NCBI RefSeq assembly: GCF_023656415.1
Contig: NZ_JAMOIL010000022.1
Span: 1-64,000 of the forward strand
Reading direction: 5' to 3'
Source of the DNA: Nocardioides bruguierae
GTDB lineage: Bacteria; Actinomycetota; Actinomycetes; Propionibacteriales; Nocardioidaceae
DNA length: 64,000 nt
Under the pieces are notes generated by a model. That model did not search any database and was not told where the DNA came from. It saw nothing but the letters and a program-made list of their open reading frames with translations. Every line of letters starts with the position of its first letter. The stretch's first letter is position 1. Shown piece by piece: positions 59,350 through 64,000 of this stretch. Position numbers and translations under genes: made by a program.

Positions 59350-60335
59350 TGCAGGCACACGTCTGGTCGATCCCGCTCACGACCCGGTTCCGCGGGCTGA
59401 CGGTCCGCGAGGGCGTCCTGCTGCACGACCCCGACGCGCACGACGGCGCCGGCGGCTGGGGCGAGTGGAGCCCCTTCACCGAGTACGACGACGCGGTCGC
59501 CGCGCCCTGGTTGGCCTGCGCGCGGGAGGCAGCGGCCGGGGAGTGGCCGACGCCGCTGCGCGAGCGCGTCCCGGTGAACGTGACCGTGCCTGCCGTCGGA
59601 CCCGAGGAGGCCCACGCGATCGTGCTGCGCGGCGGCTGCCGCACCGCGAAGGTCAAGGTCGCCGAGCGCGGCCAGGCCGAGGGCGAGGACGAGGCCCGGC
59701 TGGAGGCCGTGCGCGCCGCGCTCACCGCGCTGCACCCCGGCGAGGAGACCCGGGTGCGCATCGACGTCAACGGCGGGTGGGACGTCGACACGGCGCTGCG
59801 CCGGCTGCCGGTGCTCGACCGCGCGGCGGGCGGCCTGGAGTACGTGGAGCAGCCGTGCGCGTCGGTCGAGGAGCTCGCGGAGGTCCGCCGACGCCAGCAC
59901 GTCCCGGTGGCCGCGGACGAGTCGATCCGCCGGGCCGCCGACCCCTACCGCGTCCGCGACCTCGAGGCCGCCGACGTGGCCGTGCTCAAGGTCCAGCCGC
60001 TCGGCGGCGTGGCGGCCTGCCTGCGGATCGCCGAGGACATCGGCCTGCCCGTCGTCGTCTCCTCGGCGCTGGAGTCCTCCGTCGGGATCGCGGCCGGGGT
60101 CGCGCTCGCGGCCGCCCTGCCCGAGCTGCCGCACGCGTGCGGCCTGGCCACCGTCCAGCTCTTCACCGGCGACCCCGTCACCACCTCGCTGCTGCCGGTC
60201 GACGGGGCCCTGCCGGTGCGTCGCCCGCAGGTGGACGCCGCCGCCCTGACGCGCCTCGCGGCGCCGCCCGACCGCGCGGACTGGTGGGCCGCGCGCCTGG
60301 CCCGCACCGCCGCGGTGCTAGAGAGGTCCTCGTGA
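59349..60335 (+). CDS. menC: o-Succinylbenzoate synthase
   Basis: A 328-residue enolase-superfamily enzyme that dehydrates SHCHC to o-succinylbenzoate. The catalytic Lys pair is in TAKVKVAERG near residue 100, metal ligands are in RIDVNGGWD (near residue 140), VEQPC and AADESIRR (near residue 190), and the second catalytic Lys is in VAVLKVQPLGGV near residue 213. ATG overlaps the menE stop (TGATG), and its end overlaps the menD GTG. Confidence 0.93.
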   Translation: MQAHVWSIPLTTRFRGLTVREGVLLHDPDAHDGAGGWGEWSPFTEYDDAVAAPWLACAREAAAGEWPTPLRERVPVNVTVPAVGPEEAHAIVLRGGCRTAKVKVAERGQAEGEDEARLEAVRAALTALHPGEETRVRIDVNGGWDVDTALRRLPVLDRAAGGLEYVEQPCASVEELAEVRRRQHVPVAADESIRRAADPYRVRDLEAADVAVLKVQPLGGVAACLRIAEDIGLPVVVSSALESSVGIAAGVALAAALPELPHACGLATVQLFTGDPVTTSLLPVDGALPVRRPQVDAAALTRLAAPPDRADWWAARLARTAAVLERSS

Positions 60336-61942
60336 CCGACCAGCCCGAGCCCGCCGCCGTCCTCGCCGCCCGGGGCGTCCTGGCCGCCCTGGTGCGCGCC
60401 GGGGTCCGGGAGGTCGTGCTCGCCCCCGGCTCCCGCAACGCCCCGCTGGCGCTGGCCCTCGTCGACGCGGACGCGGCGGGCGTGCTGCGGCTCCACACGC
60501 GGATCGACGAGCGCTCGGCCGGCTTCACCGCGCTCGGGCTCTCGCGCACCGGGGCGCCGGCTGCGGTCGTGTGCACCTCCGGCACGGCGGTGGCCAACCT
60601 GCACCCCGCCGTCCTCGAGGCCGCCCACGCCGGGGTGCGACTGGTGGCCCTCACCGCCGACCGCCCCGCGCGGCTGCGCGGCACCTCGGCCAACCAGACG
60701 ACCGAGCAGGAGGGCGTCTTCGGGCCGCTGGTGCCGACGCTCGACCTCGACGCGGCGCCGGAGACCCTCACCATCGGCCCCGGCCCGCTGCACGTGAACC
60801 TGCGCCTGGACGCACCGCTCGTGCCCACCGCCGCCTGGAGCGCCGACGCCCTGGCCGAGCTGGCGGCCGTGCCGCCCTCGCCCGCGCCGCCGGTCGTGCG
60901 GGAGGGGTCCCTGCCGCTGCTCGACCCCGCCCCGCGCACCGTCGTGGTCGCCGGGGACGACGCCGGCCCGTGGCCGCGCATCCTGGCCGAGCGCGCGGGC
61001 TGGCCGCTGCTGGCGGAGCCGTCCTCGGGCGCCCGCACCGGCACGCACGCGATCCGCACCTACCGGCTGCTGCTCGCGGGCGTGCTGGGCGAGCAGGTCG
61101 AGCGGGTCGTGGTGGCCGGCAACCCCACGCTCTCCCGGCCGGTCTCGGCGCTGCTCGAGCGCCCCGGGGTGGAGGTGCTCGCGGCGCCGCTCGCCGGGGT
61201 CTGGACGAGGCGCCCCCACCCGGTCGCGGGGACGCTGGACCCGGCTCGCCCGCACCTCGACCAGCCCGCCGGAGACCCGGCGTGGCTGGAGGCCTGGCGG
61301 GCCGCCGACGCGGACGTCTCCCGCCGGCTCGACGCTCTGCTGGCGGCGGAGGAGGGCATCACCCCGCACGAGGCCGCCGGTGCGGTCGCGGCCGCCCTGC
61401 CGTCGTCCGGGCTGCTCGTGGTGGGCCCCTCGAACCCGGTGCGCGACCTGGACCTCATGGTGCCGCGCTACCGCGTCGGCGACCGGCGCAAGGTGATCGC
61501 CAACCGCGGGCTGGCCGGCATCGACGGGCTCGTCTCCACCGCCCTCGGTGCCGCCCTGGCGCGGAACTCCTCCCGGGCGCTGGCGCTCGTGGGCGACGTG
61601 ACGTTCCTGCACGACACCAACGGCCTCCTGCTCGGGCCCGCCGAAGCCCGCCCCGACCTCACCATCGTGGTCGTCAACGACGACGGCGGCTCGATCTTCG
61701 CGACCCTCGAGCAGGGCGCCCCTGCCTACGCCGACGCCTTCGAGCGGGCCTTCGCCACGCCGCACGGTGCCGACCTGGCCGCCCTGTGCGCCGCCACCCG
61801 GACCCCGCACTGGCGGGTCGAGTCGCTCCCGGAGCTGCACCAGGCCCTCGCATCCCCGAACGGTGGCGTCGAGGTCGTCGAGGTCCGCGTGCGGCGCAGC
61901 GACCGCCGCGACCTGGACGCCCGCATCCGCGCCCTCGTCTGA
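60332..61942 (+). CDS. menD: SEPHCHC synthase (menaquinone biosynthesis)
   Basis: A 536-residue thiamine-diphosphate enzyme joining isochorismate and 2-oxoglutarate. VLAPGSRNAPLALAL near residue 29, HTRIDERSAGFTALGLSRTG near residue 51 and TADRPARLRGTSANQTTEQEG near residue 108 are MenD-specific. The ThDP motif is LALVGDVTFLHDTNGLL near residue 417, followed by VVNDDGGSIFATLEQG. GTG at 60332 overlaps the menC stop (GTGA). It completes the menE-menC-menD run. Confidence 0.95.
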   Translation: MTDQPEPAAVLAARGVLAALVRAGVREVVLAPGSRNAPLALALVDADAAGVLRLHTRIDERSAGFTALGLSRTGAPAAVVCTSGTAVANLHPAVLEAAHAGVRLVALTADRPARLRGTSANQTTEQEGVFGPLVPTLDLDAAPETLTIGPGPLHVNLRLDAPLVPTAAWSADALAELAAVPPSPAPPVVREGSLPLLDPAPRTVVVAGDDAGPWPRILAERAGWPLLAEPSSGARTGTHAIRTYRLLLAGVLGEQVERVVVAGNPTLSRPVSALLERPGVEVLAAPLAGVWTRRPHPVAGTLDPARPHLDQPAGDPAWLEAWRAADADVSRRLDALLAAEEGITPHEAAGAVAAALPSSGLLVVGPSNPVRDLDLMVPRYRVGDRRKVIANRGLAGIDGLVSTALGAALARNSSRALALVGDVTFLHDTNGLLLGPAEARPDLTIVVVNDDGGSIFATLEQGAPAYADAFERAFATPHGADLAALCAATRTPHWRVESLPELHQALASPNGGVEVVEVRVRRSDRRDLDARIRALV

Positions 61943-61950
61943 CCGCCCAC

Positions 61951-61999
61951 CGGTGATCGAGGTGTGACGAGCGCCGGCGAGGAGCCTCGAGATCGCCGC
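61951..61999 (+). repeat. Dispersed repeat, rearranged copy after menD
   Basis: GGTGATCGAG at the left and CTCGAGATC at the right match the ends of the family. The middle contains CGAGCGCCGGCGAGGAGC, the two inner modules of the 23741 copy in swapped order. Confidence 0.45.
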
Positions 62000-62047
62000 A
62001 CGTGTCTGTGGTGCTCGCGGTGGTCGGGTGCGGGGGTCTCGTGGCTC

Positions 62048-62117
62048 GGCCGTGGGCGGCCTCGCACCTCGACCACCGGTGAGGCCGTGGGCGGCCTCGC
62101 ACCTCGGCCACCGGTGG
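62048..62117 (+). repeat. Tandem 35-bp direct repeat upstream of the antiporter gene
   Basis: Two units, 62048-62082 and 62083-62117, are identical at 33 of 35 positions. Each starts GGCCGTGGGCGGCCTCGCAC and contains CCACCGGTG near its end. They lie 37 bp before the antiporter GTG and share the CGACCACCGG edge of the dispersed repeat family. Confidence 0.8.
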
Positions 62118-62153
62118 GGCCGGGGGTGAGGGCGGTGCTGGGAGGATGGGGGC

Positions 62154-64000
62154 GTGGAGGTCGCGCTGCTGCTCATCTCGCTGACGCTGGTCGTCCTGGT
62201 GGTCACGGCCGTGAGCCGTCGCCTGGACGTGCCGGCGCCCCTGGTGCTGACCGTGGTCGGGGTGATCGGCTCCTACCTGCCGATCCGCGACCTCGAGCTG
62301 GAGCCGGAGATCGTGCTGCTGTGGCTGCTGCCGCCGCTGCTGTACTCGGCGGCGCTGGAGACCTCGCTGGTCGACTTCCGCGCGCAGAAGCGGCCCATCC
62401 TGCTGCTCTCGGTCGGCCTGGTGCTGTTCACCACCGCCGGCGTGGCGGTCGTGGTGCACGCGCTCGCCCCGGTCAGCTGGCCCGCGGCGTTCGCGATCGG
62501 TGCGGTGGTGGGCCCGCCGGACGCGGTGGCCGCGATCGCGATCGGTCGCCGCATCGGGCTGCCCCGCCGGATCGTGACGATCCTCGAGGGCGAGTCCCTG
62601 TTCAACGACGCGACCGCCCTGGTGGCGCTGCGCACCGCCATCGCGGCGGGCGCGGTCGGCATCTCGGCGTGGGACGTCGGCTGGGAGTTCGTGGTGGCCG
62701 CCGGCGGTGGCGCGCTGGTCGGGTTCGTCGTCTACAAGGTGGTGGCCCTCGTCCGCCTGCGCCTCGACGACTCCCCGGTGGACGTCGGGATCTCGCTGGT
62801 CATCCCGTTCACCGCCTACGTGGCGGCCGAGGAGTTCGGCGGCTCGGGCGTGATCGCGGTGGTGGTCGCGGGGCTGCTGCTCGGGCACCGCGCCCCGGTG
62901 CTCCAGACGGCGCAGTCGCGGATCGCGGAGCGGACGACCTGGGGCACCGTTGCGTTCCTGCTGGAGAACAGCGTCTTCCTGCTCATCGGCCTCCAGGCGC
63001 ACGCGATCATCGGCGCGGTCGGGGAGAGCGAGCTCTCGGGCGGCACGATCGTCGCCGTCTGCGCGGCCACCCTGGCGGCCGTCATCGTGCTGCGGCTGGT
63101 CTGGGTCATGGGGACGCGGGCGGCGCTGCGCATCCCGGGCGCCGACCCGGCCGCACGCGCCCAGACGCCGTGGACGTACAGCCTCGTGCTCGGCTGGGCC
63201 GGCATGCGCGGCGTGGTCACGCTCGCGGCGGCGTTCATCATCCCGGCGAGCACCCCGCACCGCGAGGTCCTGCTGCTCGCTGCGTTCACGGTGGTGGCGG
63301 GCACGCTGCTGCTGCAGGGGCCGACCCTGCCGCTGCTGGCACGTCGCCTGCAGATCCCCTCGCCCGACCCGATGGACGACGCCCTGGCCCGCGCGACGCT
63401 GCTCCAGCAGGCCTCCAAGGCCGGCTTCGCCCGGCTCGAGCAGCTCGAGTACGACGACCGGCACGGCGTCATCGACACCATCAGCGCACGGATCGACCAG
63501 CGGAACTTCGCGGCCTGGGAGCGGCTCTCCACGATCGCCGACGCCGAGGCGCCCTCGGACCTCTACGCGCGCGCCCGGCTGGAGATGATCGACGCCGAGC
63601 GGCGCCGGGTGCTGGAGATCCGCGACGGCGGGACGGTGCCGGCCGACGTCGTCTCGGACGTGCTGGCCTCGCTGGACGTGGAGGAGTCGATGATCGACCG
63701 CGCGAACGAGCAGCGGGCCGCCGTCGTCCGCGCCCAGGCCCGCACGGTGCTCGAGGGTGGCTGCGACCACCTGGCCGAGCACCCCGCGATCCCGCCGGTG
63801 CGCAACCTGGAGAAGGAGGGGACGGGGGAGACCTGCCCCGACTGCCTGCGCGAGGGCACCACGCCGGTGGCGCTGCGCCGCTGCCTGTCGTGCGGCTACG
63901 TGGGCTGCTGCGACTCCAGCCCCGGGCAGCACTCGACCAAGCACTTCCACGAGACCGCGCACCCGGTGATGCAGTCCGCGGAGCCGGACGAGGACTGGCG
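62154..64000 (+). CDS. Na+/H+ antiporter (CPA1/NhaP-type) with UBP-type zinc finger, partial at window end
   Basis: The open frame runs off the window at 615 complete codons. Residues about 1-410 carry about 11-12 membrane helices with CPA1 features: VVGPPDAVAAIAIGRR near residue 120, GESLFNDATALV near residue 145 (ion-site Asp) and GWAGMRGVVTLAAAF near residue 345. A cytoplasmic helical region follows, and then a UBP-type zinc finger from about residue 537 (CDHLAEHPAIPP, CPDCLREG, RRCLSCGYVGCCDSS, HSTKHFHETAHPV). It exchanges sodium for protons. GTG at 62154 follows GGAGGA. The C-terminus is not seen. Confidence 0.9.
   Translation, partial: MEVALLLISLTLVVLVVTAVSRRLDVPAPLVLTVVGVIGSYLPIRDLELEPEIVLLWLLPPLLYSAALETSLVDFRAQKRPILLLSVGLVLFTTAGVAVVVHALAPVSWPAAFAIGAVVGPPDAVAAIAIGRRIGLPRRIVTILEGESLFNDATALVALRTAIAAGAVGISAWDVGWEFVVAAGGGALVGFVVYKVVALVRLRLDDSPVDVGISLVIPFTAYVAAEEFGGSGVIAVVVAGLLLGHRAPVLQTAQSRIAERTTWGTVAFLLENSVFLLIGLQAHAIIGAVGESELSGGTIVAVCAATLAAVIVLRLVWVMGTRAALRIPGADPAARAQTPWTYSLVLGWAGMRGVVTLAAAFIIPASTPHREVLLLAAFTVVAGTLLLQGPTLPLLARRLQIPSPDPMDDALARATLLQQASKAGFARLEQLEYDDRHGVIDTISARIDQRNFAAWERLSTIADAEAPSDLYARARLEMIDAERRRVLEIRDGGTVPADVVSDVLASLDVEESMIDRANEQRAAVVRAQARTVLEGGCDHLAEHPAIPPVRNLEKEGTGETCPDCLREGTTPVALRRCLSCGYVGCCDSSPGQHSTKHFHETAHPVMQSAEPDEDW

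Noticed and set aside
57000-60335. 1111-codon plus-strand frame ending in menC
   Set aside because: The part before 59349 is Arg/Gly/Pro-rich shadow sequence antisense to menA and out of frame with menE; only the menC portion is real.
61674-63962. 762-codon minus-strand open frame at the right edge
   Set aside because: It is antisense to the Na+/H+ antiporter gene, which has recognisable membrane and zinc-finger motifs.

Overview
The window is a high-GC (about 72 percent by eye) actinobacterial chromosome segment. Base composition, frequent GTG starts, several apparently leaderless genes, a menaquinone pathway and the gene order all fit Nocardioides or a close relative in Propionibacteriales; the genus is an inference. 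It carries about 60 protein genes, three tRNAs (Phe, Glu, Asp), one broken gene and the tail of an IS30-type element. From about 26 kb to the right edge the order follows the Mycobacterium tuberculosis Rv0496-Rv0555 region as I remember it: Ppx, a TIM-barrel isomerase, proC, an excisionase-like HTH, the 33-residue ribosomal protein bS22, an epimerase, an acyltransferase, a SerB-like HAD, glutaredoxin, hemA-C-D-B, hemL, a histidine phosphatase, resA-ccdA-resB-ccsB, then menA, menE, menC and menD.

Region by region: 1-5 kb holds the transposase tail, a thioredoxin-reductase-like/methyltransferase fusion divergent from an XRE-cupin regulator, an I78-like inhibitor, an ArsR/SRPBCC pair and a butanediol-dehydrogenase-like enzyme. 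5-9 kb has tRNA genes, a LacI regulator, a mini-zincin, two CrcB fluoride-channel genes and a frameshifted RsbW-like ATPase. 9-20 kb has a type II NADH dehydrogenase, a TetR-linked beta-oxidation cluster, an MFS exporter with its TetR, and a TetR/epimerase divergent pair with two clear operators. 20-26 kb has radA-disA, a second LacI regulator, a methyltransferase, a glyoxalase-like protein and a Cys-rich protein. 26-42 kb has Ppx, an ABC exporter, proline genes, trpS with a leader peptide, an AcuC-like deacetylase, bS22 and a BldN-type sigma factor with a DUF5667 membrane partner. 42-56 kb is a heme and cytochrome-c maturation block headed by the redox sensor Rex. 57-64 kb holds menaquinone genes and a Na+/H+ antiporter with a UBP-type zinc finger, cut by the window end.

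Functionally the second half is respiratory: Rex controls heme synthesis, Res/Ccs proteins attach heme to cytochromes c, Men enzymes make the quinone and Ndh feeds it electrons. The most interesting element is upstream of trpS: a 13-residue leader peptide with tandem Trp codons, followed by mutually exclusive hairpins that form a textbook ribosome-mediated attenuator. Other points of interest are a 53-bp tRNA-Glu 3'-end duplication that looks like an integration scar, a dispersed repeat family of which one copy encodes the C-terminal tail of MenE, two long intergenic palindromes, a possible pseudoknot before the MFS gene and several well-defined operators.
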